A program made the translations under genes and the position numbers. Under the pieces are notes generated by a model. That model was not told the DNA's origin. It saw nothing but the letters and a program-made list of their open reading frames with translations, and made no database searches. From Hyphomonadaceae bacterium UKL13-1 (GTDB taxonomy: Bacteria > Pseudomonadota > Alphaproteobacteria > Caulobacterales > Aquidulcibacteraceae), in NCBI GenBank assembly GCA_001602435.1, contig CP012156.1, positions 2,438,001-2,502,000 on the forward strand: 64,000 nucleotides of DNA. The letters run 5' to 3'. This document shows positions 7,981 through 18,186 of this stretch, piece after piece; the stretch's first letter is position 1, and each line of letters begins with the position of its first letter.

Positions 7981-9786
7981 TCAGCCAGCCAAAGCGTCCA
8001 TCTCTGGCTCAAACAAGACGTCCGAACCCGCAGTGACCGAGGCCAATAGGCCCGGCACTTGCGCCAGCACGTTTTCGGCAAAGAAGCCTGCCAGCGAGAT
8101 ACGCGCCGTCATATAGGCGGCATCACCCGACTTGGCTTTGAGATGGCCCAACGCTGCCAGTGCCCCCTTGGCCAAGGTCCAGCCGCCAGTGACATCGCCG
8201 GCGAGCTTTAAGAAGGGCGTCGCACCCGCCAACGCATCGCGCTTGGCATTGCCGGATTGGGCGCGGATCAGCCAATTGGCCGCGTCTGAGAAGATATCGA
8301 CCGCTTCGCTAAGGCGCTTGCCGATCCATTTAACTTGCTCATTACCGGCTTGCTCGCAGGCCAGAGCCGTCTCGCGCATCTCTTCGATCAAAGCGGCAAT
8401 CGGCGCACCACCGTCCATCGTCAGCTTGCGGCTAACCAAATCAATCGCTTGAATACCATTGGTGCCCTCGTAGATCGCGGCAATTCGGGCATCGCGATAG
8501 AATTGGGCTGCACCCCCTTCTTCCACAAAACCCATGCCGCCATGGATTTGAACGCCGAGTGACGCCACTTCCACGCCCATATCGGTCGACCAGCCCTTGG
8601 CGATTGGCGTCAGTAATTCTTCGCGCGCTTTCGCGATTTTGCGGGCTTCAGGGGTTGGCGCATGTTCGGATACATCCGACGCCAGTGCCGTCATGTGACA
8701 AATCGAGCGGGCCGCTGAGACCTTCGCCTTCATCGTCATCAACATGCGGCGCACATCGGCATGGTGGAAAATTGGGCTGGGGCCAGCCTCAGTCCAGCCC
8801 TCTGCTCGGCCCTGCTTGCGGTCCATCGCGTACTCATAGGCCTTTTGAAACGCAGCATCGGCAACCGCAACGCCTTGCAGGCCGACGTTCAGGCGTGCCG
8901 AGTTCATCATGGTGAACATATAGGTCAAGCCTTTATTGGGCTCGCCAATCATCCAACCAGTCGCCCCGCCATTGTCACCATAGGACATGGTGCAGGTGGG
9001 CGAAGCATGGATGCCCATCTTATGCTCAAGGCCGATACAGCGCACATCATTGTGCACCCCGGGCTTACCCTCTACGTCCGGGATAAACTTTGGCACGAGG
9101 AAGAGCGAGATGCCCTTCACACCAGCAGGCGCATCAGGCAAGCGTGCCAGCACCAGATGGACGATGTTCTCGGCCATCTCATGCTCACCCCAAGTGATAT
9201 AAATCTTTTGGCCGAAAATCTTATAGGTGCCATCGTCGTGGGGTACCGCACGGCTGGTCAGCGCACCCACGTCAGAGCCTGCTTGCGGCTCGGTCAAATT
9301 CATCGTGCCCGACCATTGGCCTGTCACCAGCTTAGGCAGATACAGCGCCTGTTGTTCAGGCGTGCCGTGGGCCGCAAGGGCTTCTACCGCGCCCAAAGTT
9401 AGCATCGGGCAGAGGCCGAAGCTCATGTTTGCGGCATGCACCATCTCATGCACGGCTAAGGCCACGCCTTTGGGCAGACCCATGCCGCCAATCGCTGGAT
9501 CAAACGGCACCGAGAGCCACGCGCCTTCGACAAATTGTTGATAAGCTTCGGCAAAGCCTTCGGGCGAGACCACGGTGCCATCGGCCTGAAGCTGGGTACC
9601 TGCGCGGTCACCTGGTGCGTTTAACGGGGCCAAGACATCGCTAGCCAATTTACCCGCTTCAACCAAAATCTGCTCAACCAGATCCGCGCTCGCATCCACA
9701 AACAGGCCTTGTTCGCGCAAGGCAGACAGCCCTGCAATCTCTTCCAAAGAAAAGCGGATATCGCGGACGGGGGCGGCATAGGTCAT
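7981..9786 (-). CDS. acyl-CoA dehydrogenase (DmdC/long-form type)
   Basis: A flavin enzyme introducing a trans-2,3 double bond into an acyl-CoA, passing electrons to ETF. At 601 aa it belongs to the long form with an extra C-terminal domain, similar to 3-methylmercaptopropionyl-CoA dehydrogenases and other FadE-like proteins. Visible landmarks are MNLTEPQAGSDVG (FAD/substrate binding), the CIGLEHKMGIHASPTC region, GVQIHGGMGFVEEG and IYEGTNGIQAIDLVSRKL, which carries the usual catalytic Glu. No partner beta-oxidation genes flank it, so the substrate cannot be told. The ATG at 9786 begins the conserved N-terminus. Confidence 0.88.
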   Translation of the reverse strand: MTYAAPVRDIRFSLEEIAGLSALREQGLFVDASADLVEQILVEAGKLASDVLAPLNAPGDRAGTQLQADGTVVSPEGFAEAYQQFVEGAWLSVPFDPAIGGMGLPKGVALAVHEMVHAANMSFGLCPMLTLGAVEALAAHGTPEQQALYLPKLVTGQWSGTMNLTEPQAGSDVGALTSRAVPHDDGTYKIFGQKIYITWGEHEMAENIVHLVLARLPDAPAGVKGISLFLVPKFIPDVEGKPGVHNDVRCIGLEHKMGIHASPTCTMSYGDNGGATGWMIGEPNKGLTYMFTMMNSARLNVGLQGVAVADAAFQKAYEYAMDRKQGRAEGWTEAGPSPIFHHADVRRMLMTMKAKVSAARSICHMTALASDVSEHAPTPEARKIAKAREELLTPIAKGWSTDMGVEVASLGVQIHGGMGFVEEGGAAQFYRDARIAAIYEGTNGIQAIDLVSRKLTMDGGAPIAALIEEMRETALACEQAGNEQVKWIGKRLSEAVDIFSDAANWLIRAQSGNAKRDALAGATPFLKLAGDVTGGWTLAKGALAALGHLKAKSGDAAYMTARISLAGFFAENVLAQVPGLLASVTAGSDVLFEPEMDALAG

Positions 9787-9974
9787 GGAACTTTTTCCCA
9801 GAGGCAGTTGTTTGTGACAAGGTGACGAACTTCATCAATCCAAGCAACGGACTGTTTCAGATATTTTGGGTTTTGCTACTCGGCAAGTCTGCCGATACCG
9901 TCTATCTAACGCAGTGTCAGACGGTTTGCCATGATGCAAGCTGACCAAGACAATCAGCTAAAAGGACATTTGAC

Positions 9975-10613
9975 ATGCGTCGCACTTTTATTCTCGCTCT
10001 AGCAGCCCCGGCAACTTTGATTGCGTTTGCCGCCATGACGGCTACTGCAGCAACCCCTGCAGCAGATGCTGCCAAAGCCGCCAATCTGGCTGCCCAGCCA
10101 GCAGGCGTGTACGAAGTTGAACCAACCCATACGTCGGTCCACTGGCGCCTCGATCACAGCGGACTGTCGACCTATACGGCCCGCTTTGACAAGATTTCGG
10201 GCACAATCAATTTCAACCCACAAAACCCAACCGCATCGAGCGCCGACATCACGATTGATGCCACCTCGGTCAATACTGGCCTGCCCAAGTTTGACGCTGA
10301 AATCGCCAAGCAAGTCTTCAAGGCCGAAGCCAACCCCACCATCACCTTCAAGTCGACCAAACTGACTTCCACGTCGGCTACCACCGGCACGATGACGGGC
10401 GACCTCACCGTTGCGGGCGTGACCAAGCCTGTAACTTTGAACGTGACCTATAACACCGGTCGTAAGAGCCCGTTCCGAGGTGTCCAAAATGTAGGCTTCT
10501 CGGCTACCGGTTCGATTAAGCGGTCCGAGTGGGGCATGAATAACTGGATTAATTTTGGAATTGGTGATCAAGTAGACCTGATCATCGAAACTGAGTTTTT
10601 GAAAAAGGACTAA
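9975..10613 (+). CDS. YceI family periplasmic lipid-binding protein (first copy)
   Basis: YceI proteins are lipocalin-like beta-barrels that bind polyisoprenoids. The 212-aa product starts with a signal peptide (MRRTFILALAAPATLIAFAAM...ATAATPA) and carries the YceI core: YEVEPTHTSVHWRLDHSGLS, the FDAEIAKQVFKAEANPTITFKST strand and GTMTGDLTVAGVTKPVTLNV. Three bases separate it from the cytochrome b561 gene, so the two are probably co-transcribed. A shared role in quinone or isoprenoid-linked redox work is inferred from this recurring gene order, not shown. Confidence 0.9.
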   Translation: MRRTFILALAAPATLIAFAAMTATAATPAADAAKAANLAAQPAGVYEVEPTHTSVHWRLDHSGLSTYTARFDKISGTINFNPQNPTASSADITIDATSVNTGLPKFDAEIAKQVFKAEANPTITFKSTKLTSTSATTGTMTGDLTVAGVTKPVTLNVTYNTGRKSPFRGVQNVGFSATGSIKRSEWGMNNWINFGIGDQVDLIIETEFLKKD

Positions 10614-10616
10614 AAC

Positions 10617-11201
10617 ATGACGGGCGAGACTTGGTCAGGGGCTAAACAAAGCCGATCCTACACTACTGTAGCCATCCTGTTGCACTGGGTGATCGCTGCA
10701 GCAATCCTGGTTCAAATCCTAGGTGGCTGGGCGATGGAAGACCTCAAAGGCCCTGAAAAGTTTGAGGCCTTTCAAGTGCACAAAAGTGCTGGCCTGACCA
10801 TTCTCTTGCTCTCGCTGTTTCGCCTGTTCTGGCGGCTGGCAAATCCCCCTCCCCCACTGCCGGAAGGCATGAAGGCGTGGGAAGTTGCCGCCGCCAAGTT
10901 CACCCATTTTGCCCTTTATGCCCTGATGATTGGCATTCCACTGGGCGGTTGGGTGATCATCTCCACCTCGCCTTACAACATCGCGACCCATTGGTGGGGT
11001 CTGTTTGAGTGGCCTCGTCTTCCCCTCGCCGATCTGCCCTTCCGGAAAGAGCTCAATGGCATAGCCAAGGCTGGCCATAGTGCGGCAGCTTGGGGCGTTA
11101 TCGTCTTGTTTGTCATCCATGTCGGCGCGGCCTTGAAACATATGTTCATGGATGACGATGATGTCATGACCCGCATGCTCCCCTTCATGCGGCCAAAATA
11201 A
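10617..11201 (+). CDS. cytochrome b561 family membrane protein
   Basis: A four-helix diheme cytochrome of the bacterial b561 (CybB-like) family, 194 aa, in the inner membrane. Membrane helices are visible around residues 17-38, 55-75, 95-118 and 150-172; candidate haem ligands are His24 (ILLHWVIAA), His58 (FQVHKSAG), His104 (KFTHFALYALMIGIPL) and the His near the C-terminus (FVIHVGAALKHMF). It lies between two yceI genes in one operon, suggesting electron transfer linked to a periplasmic isoprenoid carrier. Confidence 0.9.
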   Translation: MTGETWSGAKQSRSYTTVAILLHWVIAAAILVQILGGWAMEDLKGPEKFEAFQVHKSAGLTILLLSLFRLFWRLANPPPPLPEGMKAWEVAAAKFTHFALYALMIGIPLGGWVIISTSPYNIATHWWGLFEWPRLPLADLPFRKELNGIAKAGHSAAAWGVIVLFVIHVGAALKHMFMDDDDVMTRMLPFMRPK

Positions 11202-11218
11202 GATAAGGAATCAAACCT

Positions 11219-11830
11219 ATGCTAAAGGTCCTCACGGTCGCCAGTCTGGCGCTCGCAGCCTTGACTGCACCCCTAAATCTGGCAGATGCCCAGACCGCCA
11301 AGAAAGCCCCTGCCGGGAAACTTGCCGCGCCCGCGGCGGGTTGGACGATTGATGCACGACAGAGCCGAATTGCCTTTTCGACCAAATGGGCGGGCAATGG
11401 GGTCAATGGCACGTTCCGCCAGTGGTCGGGCGATATTAAGTTCGATCCCAACAATCTGGCTGGCAGCCAAGCTGTGATCACGATCATGACAGGTAGCGCT
11501 TTGACGGGCGTGAAGGAGCCTGACGACAATCTCGCCACGTCAGACTGGTTTGACGCCCGCAAATTCCCAACCGCCCGCTATGTCACCCAGTCAATCCGCT
11601 CACTAGGGCCAGGCCGGTATATCGCCGATGGTGTTCTGACGGTCAAAGGCATGAATTACCGTGTGCCTTTGCCCTTCACCGTCGCCATTTCAGGCAATGT
11701 CGCCACCATGACCGGCCAAGTAAAACTCGACCGTATAGCCATGAAACTTGGCCTTGAGTCGGACGCAGGCGCAGAATGGGTGGCGCGGGAAACCATCGTG
11801 AACATCGCTGTCCGCGCCACGCGGAAATAG
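11219..11830 (+). CDS. YceI family periplasmic protein (second copy)
   Basis: A second YceI-type secreted barrel, 203 aa, with a signal peptide ending near residue 22 (MLKVLTVASLALAALTAP...ADAQ). The fold is recognised from WTIDARQSRIAFSTKWAG, the LATSDWFDARKFPTARYVTQ segment and the last strands. It is diverged from the first copy and has a GWTIDARQSR entry strand rather than EPTHTSVHW. Third gene of the yceI-cybB-yceI operon; AAGGA about a dozen bases upstream serves as ribosome-binding site. Confidence 0.88.
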   Translation: MLKVLTVASLALAALTAPLNLADAQTAKKAPAGKLAAPAAGWTIDARQSRIAFSTKWAGNGVNGTFRQWSGDIKFDPNNLAGSQAVITIMTGSALTGVKEPDDNLATSDWFDARKFPTARYVTQSIRSLGPGRYIADGVLTVKGMNYRVPLPFTVAISGNVATMTGQVKLDRIAMKLGLESDAGAEWVARETIVNIAVRATRK

Positions 11831-11839
11831 TCACAAAAA

Positions 11840-11865
11840 AGGCTGGAGCCCTAAAGCTCCAGCCT
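11840..11865 (-). terminator. Rho-independent terminator (bidirectional shape)
   Basis: A perfect 10-bp stem (AGGCTGGAGC/GCTCCAGCCT) with a 6-base loop. It is preceded on the plus strand by A6, which is a T-run on the minus strand, so it best terminates the minus-strand gene ending at 11893, while also sitting right after the yceI operon. Confidence 0.85.
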
Positions 11866-11892
11866 GATTGTATCGAGCTGTCGAAACCAAAC

Positions 11893-12378
11893 TTACTTGG
11901 TTGGTTCTGGCATCATCGACGAATGCAAGTGGTAGATTTTCCAAGCGCCATCTTCCAGCTTGTAGATGAAGGAATAGCGCGCCTTAACAACCGTGACGGC
12001 TTTGGTGTCTGGATTGGTCAAAGCCACATCCCAAGTGCCCAAACGTGTTGCGATGTTGCAGCCCACTTGCACGGAGCTGGTTTGGATGGTCCCAACTGGG
12101 CTGTTCTTCAAGAAGCCAACGAAATAGTCGTTGATGGCTTCAGGCGTCGTGCGTGGGGTGTTGGAGACGGTTGCCAACAGGACGGCGTCCTTTGCGAACA
12201 AAGGGGTCACTTTGGCTGGGTCTTTGGTGGCCCAAGCAGCGTTGAATTGCGAGAACAAGCCTTCAACTTGGGCTGGGGTCGCGTTAGCGCACTTCATTTT
12301 GTTTCCGCGAGCTTGCGCAGGAGCTGCTGCAAGGGCGACCACGGACGTGAGGGCTGCTAGGTAAGCGATACTTTTCAT
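11893..12378 (-). CDS. secreted SgcJ/EcaC-like (DUF4440, NTF2-fold) protein
   Basis: A 161-aa protein with a cleavable signal peptide (MKSIAYLAALTSVVALAAAPAQA) followed by a SnoaL/NTF2-like cone fold: VEGLFSQFNAAWATKDPAKV, LFAKDAVLLATVSNTPRT, then a YSFIYKLEDGAWKIYHLHSS end typical of SgcJ/EcaC proteins. No catalytic residues can be assigned. The ATG at 12378 is selected because the signal peptide starts there and GAGG precedes it; the longer frame to 12540 has no such features. Two cysteines (in MKCANA and QVGCNI) may form a disulfide in the periplasm. Confidence 0.8.
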   Translation of the reverse strand: MKSIAYLAALTSVVALAAAPAQARGNKMKCANATPAQVEGLFSQFNAAWATKDPAKVTPLFAKDAVLLATVSNTPRTTPEAINDYFVGFLKNSPVGTIQTSSVQVGCNIATRLGTWDVALTNPDTKAVTVVKARYSFIYKLEDGAWKIYHLHSSMMPEPTK

Positions 12379-12543
12379 GATGACGACCTCCATTAAGTGC
12401 TGTCGGGGTGCATATGTCGGTGCCGTGCAGACGTCACAAGACCACTTTAGCCAAGTTGATGGGAGCGTTACCATTTCGTGAACGAAAAAGTGTCGCTGCA
12501 GCCGCATTTTGACTTTTAGGCCCAAGCTGTCACAGGTCACGCC

Positions 12544-13485
12544 ATGGATCAGACGCTTTTGGAACCTGCGACTTCAGCCGCCGCCGCCCTTGTGCGCGGT
12601 GACTTGGTGGGCCTGCCGACTGAGACCGTCTATGGCCTAGGCGCGGATGCGACAAATGCCGAAGCCGTGGCCAAGATTTTTGCCGCCAAGGGTCGGCCGC
12701 ATTTCAATCCGCTGATCTCTCATGTCGCCAGCCTTGAAGCGGCAGAAGCGCTTGGGGTGTTTTCGCCCTTGGCGCGGCAGTTGGCCGAAGCGTTTTGGCC
12801 AGGCCCATTAAGCCTCGTCGTGCCGCGCCAACCTGATTGCATCGTTTGTGACTTGGCATGCGCTGGGCTGGATACGATAGCCTTGCGCGTGCCTGCCCAT
12901 CCCTTGATGCAGCGCGTGCTGCGCGCCTTTGGCAAGCCGGTGGCGGCGCCTTCTGCCAATGTATCGGGCAGACCTTCGCCCACAATTGCGGCGCACGTTC
13001 GCGAGGAATTTGGCGACAAGCTGGCACTCGTGCTCGATGGTGGACCCAGTGCCGTTGGGCTGGAAAGTGCGGTGGTCGCGGTGTCTGGCGATCAAGCGAC
13101 ACTTCTGCGCCTCGGCGGCCTCAGTCGGGAAGCCTTGGAAGCCGTTGCTGGCCCGCTTTTATCCCCCGACGCTTCAGCTAAGGCAGCCCCTGCATCCCCC
13201 GGCATGGTGCTGCGCCATTATGCCCCGCGCGCGCCGGTGCGCTTGAACGCTTCAAGCGCTGAAGCCAGCGAAGTGATGATTGCTTTTGGTCCGGGCTATG
13301 AAGGGGCAGAGTTCAACCTGTCACCTTCTGGCGATCTCACCGAAGCCGCAGCCCAATTGTTTGCCATGTTGCGGGCAGCAGACACCCTGAACCCAACCGC
13401 CATTGTCATCACGCCCATACCTGAGACTGGGTTGGGCGAAGCCATTGCTGACAGGCTAGCCCGCGCTGCAGAGCGCTCATGCTGA
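12544..13485 (+). CDS. L-threonylcarbamoyladenylate synthase (Sua5/TsaC)
   Basis: Makes threonylcarbamoyl-AMP from threonine, bicarbonate and ATP, the first step of t6A modification of tRNAs reading ANN codons. The YrdC/Sua5 domain fills the first two thirds: LPTETVYGLGADATN, KIFAAKGRPHFNPLISHV and SANVSGRPSPT. A C-terminal Sua5 domain follows a linker (SPGMVLRHYAPRAPV), so this is the long two-domain form (313 aa) rather than short TsaC. Cytoplasmic. It precedes the aminotransferase gene by 84 bases on the same strand. Confidence 0.93.
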   Translation: MDQTLLEPATSAAAALVRGDLVGLPTETVYGLGADATNAEAVAKIFAAKGRPHFNPLISHVASLEAAEALGVFSPLARQLAEAFWPGPLSLVVPRQPDCIVCDLACAGLDTIALRVPAHPLMQRVLRAFGKPVAAPSANVSGRPSPTIAAHVREEFGDKLALVLDGGPSAVGLESAVVAVSGDQATLLRLGGLSREALEAVAGPLLSPDASAKAAPASPGMVLRHYAPRAPVRLNASSAEASEVMIAFGPGYEGAEFNLSPSGDLTEAAAQLFAMLRAADTLNPTAIVITPIPETGLGEAIADRLARAAERSC

Positions 13486-14775
<1,290 letters not shown>

Positions 14776-14825
14776 GACGGGGTCTCCAAACTTCCCTTCC
14801 TCCCCTGTTCAGGCTAAGAGCGGCC

Positions 14826-15446
14826 ATGGCTGAAACGCTCTCCCTCTTTGCTACGCGGCTTTATCGCGCCCCCCTTGGTGGCCGCGCGCACGAGGACTTG
14901 CGCCAAGATTTGGCCGAAGCCTGCGACATGCTGGAGCAAGAGGATGCGGCAGGACGGCGCTGGTGCCGCGAGAATGGCTATAAGGGCTATACCTCCTATG
15001 CCTCGCTCAATGATTTGCCGACACGGATCAGTGCGTTTGGCGACTTAAGGCGTCTACTCGACAAGCATGCCGCTGTCTTTGCCCAAGAGGTTGGTTTTGA
15101 TCTGGCTGGCGGCAAGCTCAAGCTTGATAGTCTGTGGGTCAATGTGCTGCCACCAGGTGGCGTGCATACCGGCCACATCCACCCCCATAGCGTGATCTCG
15201 GGGACCTTATATGTCACGCTGCCAGATGGGGCTTCCGCTTTAAAGCTCGAAGACCCTCGCCTTGCCATGATGATGGCCGCGCCTACGCGCTTGGCCAATG
15301 CCGCGCAAGATTTGCAGCCCTTTGTATTTTTGCGCCCGGAAGAAGGCGAAGTGATCTTGTGGGAAAGCTGGTTGCGCCATGAAGTGGTGCTCAATCGCGC
15401 TAAGTCCAAGCGAGTGTCGATCAGCTTTAACTATGCTTGGGTCTAG
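14826..15446 (+). CDS. TIGR02466-type putative 2OG-Fe(II) oxygenase
   Basis: A 206-aa protein of a family assigned to the 2-oxoglutarate/Fe(II) dioxygenase fold. The likely iron site is in VHTGHIHPHSVISGTLYV, with the second His after the strand in WLRHEVVLNRAKSKRVSISFNYAW, which also supplies the Arg that would hold 2-oxoglutarate. The substrate is unknown. It sits between aat and arfB on the same strand with short gaps, but neither neighbour suggests a role. Confidence 0.75.
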   Translation: MAETLSLFATRLYRAPLGGRAHEDLRQDLAEACDMLEQEDAAGRRWCRENGYKGYTSYASLNDLPTRISAFGDLRRLLDKHAAVFAQEVGFDLAGGKLKLDSLWVNVLPPGGVHTGHIHPHSVISGTLYVTLPDGASALKLEDPRLAMMMAAPTRLANAAQDLQPFVFLRPEEGEVILWESWLRHEVVLNRAKSKRVSISFNYAWV

Positions 15447-15455
15447 GGCCTGCGC

Positions 15456-15875
15456 ATGAGTCCGCCGACCCTTTACCCCTTTGACGAGGATGAAATCAGC
15501 GAGAGCTTTGTGCGCGCTTCAGGCCCTGGCGGTCAGAACGTCAATAAGGTTTCAACCGCGGTTGAATTGCGCTTTGATGCGGCGGCCAGCCTATCCTTTC
15601 CAGAGGATGTGCGCGATCGCCTGATTAAGTTAGCGGGATCAAGGGCGACCAAGGACGGGGTCATTGTGCTGCTGGCTCAGACCTTTCGTACCCAAGATCG
15701 CAACCGCCAAGATGCCCGCGAACGACTGCAAGGCATGATTGACCGCGCCAGCGTGCCACCGCCGCCACCGCGCAAAAAGACCCGGCCAACCCGAGCTGCG
15801 CGCGAGAAGCGGCTGGAGGGCAAGGCCATTCGCAGCACCGTTAAAAAGCTGCGTGGCCGTGTGGGTGAGGACTAA
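15456..15875 (+). CDS. arfB: alternative ribosome-rescue factor ArfB (YaeJ-like)
   Basis: A peptidyl-tRNA hydrolase that enters the A site of ribosomes stalled on non-stop mRNA. The GGQ motif is at residues 25-27 (SGPGGQNVNKVSTAVELRFD), and the C-terminus is the expected basic tail (RKKTRPTRAAREKR..., STVKKLRGR) that occupies the empty mRNA channel. At 139 aa it has ArfB rather than RF1/RF2 length. It starts nine bases after the oxygenase gene stops. ArfB is essential in Caulobacter when tmRNA is absent, so it is not accessory here. Confidence 0.93.
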   Translation: MSPPTLYPFDEDEISESFVRASGPGGQNVNKVSTAVELRFDAAASLSFPEDVRDRLIKLAGSRATKDGVIVLLAQTFRTQDRNRQDARERLQGMIDRASVPPPPPRKKTRPTRAAREKRLEGKAIRSTVKKLRGRVGED

Positions 15876-15892
15876 GCTTCTGCCAACAAAAA

Positions 15893-15918
15893 AGGGCAGG
15901 AGCATCCGCCCCTGCCCT
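15893..15918 (-). terminator. terminator between arfB and the cold-shock gene
   Basis: An 8-bp stem (AGGGCAGG/CCTGCCCT) with a 10-base loop between convergent genes. The A6 run before it on the plus strand is the T-tract for the minus-strand csp transcript; it can serve both genes. Confidence 0.8.
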
Positions 15919-15942
15919 CTTCAGCAACTGCTTGCAGAATGA

Positions 15943-16146
15943 TTAGATCAATTGCAATTCCGTCGCAGCGGTCTTGCCGCGCTCGGTCTTCAGTTCAAAA
16001 CTGACTTTTTGGCCATCGTTCAGGCCGTTCAAGCCAGACTGTTCAACGGCGCTGATGTGAACGAACACGTCGCCACCACCTGCATCAGGTTGAATAAAGC
16101 CATAGCCCTTGGTTGCGTTGAACCACTTAACAACTCCGGTCGCCAT
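15943..16146 (-). CDS. cold-shock domain protein (CspA family)
   Basis: A 67-aa single cold-shock domain that binds single-stranded RNA/DNA. RNP1 (KGYGFIQPD) and RNP2 (VFVHISAVE) are intact, and the start MATGVVKWFNATKGYGF is the usual one for alphaproteobacterial Csps, so the ATG at 16146 is taken rather than the longer frame to 16194. AGGGTCC just upstream would be the ribosome-binding site. About 200 bases of untranslated sequence lie upstream before the next reading frame, long enough for a structured leader, but no cold-box was identified. Confidence 0.95.
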   Translation of the reverse strand: MATGVVKWFNATKGYGFIQPDAGGGDVFVHISAVEQSGLNGLNDGQKVSFELKTERGKTAATELQLI

Positions 16147-16348
16147 TGAGGGACCCTTTCTCATAGTTTGGCCGCTTCGCATGCTTACAGCCACAGTGAC
16201 CGTGCGTTATCCGGCACAGCATTCGGCGTCTTAGAAGAATGGAAGCAGGCATCGTCTTCTTGCAAAAGCGGGCAAAAAAGACCATGCGACGGCAGTACCA
16301 GTTTCGTCGATCAGGCGAGTAACTAGCACAGGAATGGCGATCTAACAA
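16147..16348. other. csp upstream/leader spacer
   Basis: Spacer between the csp start and the broken esterase gene, forming the divergent promoter region for both. I see no hairpin, repeat or convincing operator in it. Confidence 0.4.
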
Positions 16349-17250
16349 ATGAAACACAGGACGCATGGATCAACTTACGTTGATAAGCTCTGTCGACGGC
16401 AGGTGATCGGAGGTGGCTTTGCTGCACTTCTCGCCATGCCATCGATTGCACTTGGGCAAGCAGAAAAAACACACGCAGTGCCAATGTAACGATTCTGGAT
16501 GAAGCCATGGCTATGCCTAGTTTAGGGCGCAAGCGGCGGATTTGGCTCTATTTACCGCCCGATTATCAAAGCTCTCACCGCCGCTATCCCGTGATTTATG
16601 TGCAAGACGGCCAGAACCTATTTGACCGCGCAACTTCTTATGCGGGGGAATGGCAGGTCGATGAGACACTCAATCGACTGGCGGCGGCTGGCGATACTGG
16701 CGCGATCGTCGTGGGGATCGACAATGGCGGCGAGAACCGCACGGCAGAATATCATTCCCGCCTGCCTTGGTCTGGCCAACCCGGCCAAGCCGATGCTTAT
16801 CTCAGCTTTCTGATCGACACCTTGAAGCCCCTGATTGATCGGCGCTTTCGCACCAAGAAAGATCCCGCCCATACCATTATCATGGGCGCAAGCTCGGGCG
16901 CGACGCTCGCGCTCTATGCGGGTATGATGCGGCCAGATGTGTTTGGCCGAATTGGAGCCTTTTCCACGCCTTTGTGGCTGGAACCGCGCTTGGACCAGCT
17001 AGCCCGCGAGAAAAAGCCCTATCGGCGCGGCGCACGAGTTTTTCTGGTCAGTGGCCGCGATGAGCAGGTGGGTGATGAACCCAAAGGCATTTTCGCCAAG
17101 GATCAGCCTGCCATGGTCGAGGCCCTTGTTGCCGTGGGTTATCGACCAGACCGTGACGTGCGCTCGCGCATTGTCGCGGACGGCACACACTCAGAAGGCT
17201 TTTGGGCCCGTGAGTTTGAGGGTGCCTACCGCTTCCTAACCGCCAAATAG
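16349..17250 (+). pseudogene. Tat-exported alpha/beta-hydrolase (esterase), split by a one-base frameshift
   Basis: Two frames make one apparent gene. 16349-16489 encodes a twin-arginine signal (CRRQVIGGGFAALLAMPSIALGQA) then hits TAA. The esterase body is in another frame, open from upstream of 16486 (VTILDEAMAMPSLGRKRR) to 17250, with ATG 16507 as its first in-frame start. One extra A in the A6 run at 16464-16469 would fuse them into a single 300-residue precursor. The body is a PF00756-like hydrolase: IWLYLPPDYQ, VIYVQDGQNLFD, the nucleophile elbow IIMGASSGATLALYAG and a late GTHSEGFW with the expected His. As written, the catalytic part would stay in the cytoplasm. Could be a real mutation, slippage-expressed, or a base-call error. 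Confidence 0.72.
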
Positions 17251-17256
17251 GTGCCG

Positions 17257-18186
17257 CTAGGCGTCGACTTTTTCGCGTACACCCGGGATGGCTTCGCGCA
17301 AGTCAAAGCTGGGCGTCAATTTATGCTCATGCGCCTTTTGGATTTGGATGGCCTTAAAGGCCCGCGCCAAAGCCAGTTTGCCGAGTGCCCTTGGATCAAG
17401 ACCGGCTTGAATTTCGGGCTGCATCTGTAGCCGGCGGCGTAAGACCCCGTTGGCATAAATGACATTCGCGCGCAGAAGCGCAGCCGGTGTCATAAACTCA
17501 ACTGATAGCGACACATTGACCATCGGCCCATTGACGATGCGATGGGGGGCGTTTTGCGCCCAGGTCACCATCATGCCGGGTTCTAAAGTCACATCTTGCG
17601 CATCTTGGTCCCAAGCCAGATCGAACGGAATTTGCTCATCTGTCTCGCGTAAGACGACCGCCTCAATTTGTTCTGGCCGCGCAAATGGTGCCTTTGGCGG
17701 ATAAACGCGCACATGCTTTGTGCCACGAATTTGCCAGAGCGACACAAGCGGTGAGTCCAGATGATAGAAGACTTGGGCATTGGGCGAAGAAATCAGTACG
17801 CCAAGGTCGCGCTTCATCGTCTTCAGGCCCGAGACATGGGCTTCTTTGTCGGCGAAAATCTCGTCACACAAAGCGGCATATTCGGGCAAATGCGCGTTGG
17901 CAGCGCGCAGATTCAACCAAATCCGGCCTTCTTCAACGGCCTGCATGAGCTCCGCACCACTCATGTCGCCAGCCTTACCGACGCGCCAAGACTGCCAGTC
18001 TACTGGATCGTGGCCCATGGTGAAGACGCCCAACTTGTCGCGCGGATAAGTGTCCAAGAGTTTGGCGAGACCGGCGTCGGAGAACATCGGCCTTGCGTGC
18101 AAATCATGGGGCACCACAAGGGTCTCACGCCCAAAGCGTTGAGACACATCAGAGGGCCAAGAAACAATTGAAGCTGGTTTAGTCAT
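17257..18186 (-). CDS. cupin/JmjC-like putative Fe(II) oxygenase
   Basis: A 309-aa protein whose middle resembles the cupin_4/JmjC-like fold. A plausible iron triad is His-x-Asp in FYHLDSPLVSLWQIRG with a distal His in TWAQNAPHRIVNGPMVNVSL, and KHVRVYPPK lies between. No helix-turn-helix, signal peptide or membrane segment is seen. The start overlaps the end of the acetyltransferase-like gene by eight bases, so the two are translated from one message. The substrate is unknown; pairing with a FemAB-like acyltransferase suggests modification of a cell-surface polymer or its precursor. Confidence 0.65.
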   Translation of the reverse strand: MTKPASIVSWPSDVSQRFGRETLVVPHDLHARPMFSDAGLAKLLDTYPRDKLGVFTMGHDPVDWQSWRVGKAGDMSGAELMQAVEEGRIWLNLRAANAHLPEYAALCDEIFADKEAHVSGLKTMKRDLGVLISSPNAQVFYHLDSPLVSLWQIRGTKHVRVYPPKAPFARPEQIEAVVLRETDEQIPFDLAWDQDAQDVTLEPGMMVTWAQNAPHRIVNGPMVNVSLSVEFMTPAALLRANVIYANGVLRRRLQMQPEIQAGLDPRALGKLALARAFKAIQIQKAHEHKLTPSFDLREAIPGVREKVDA

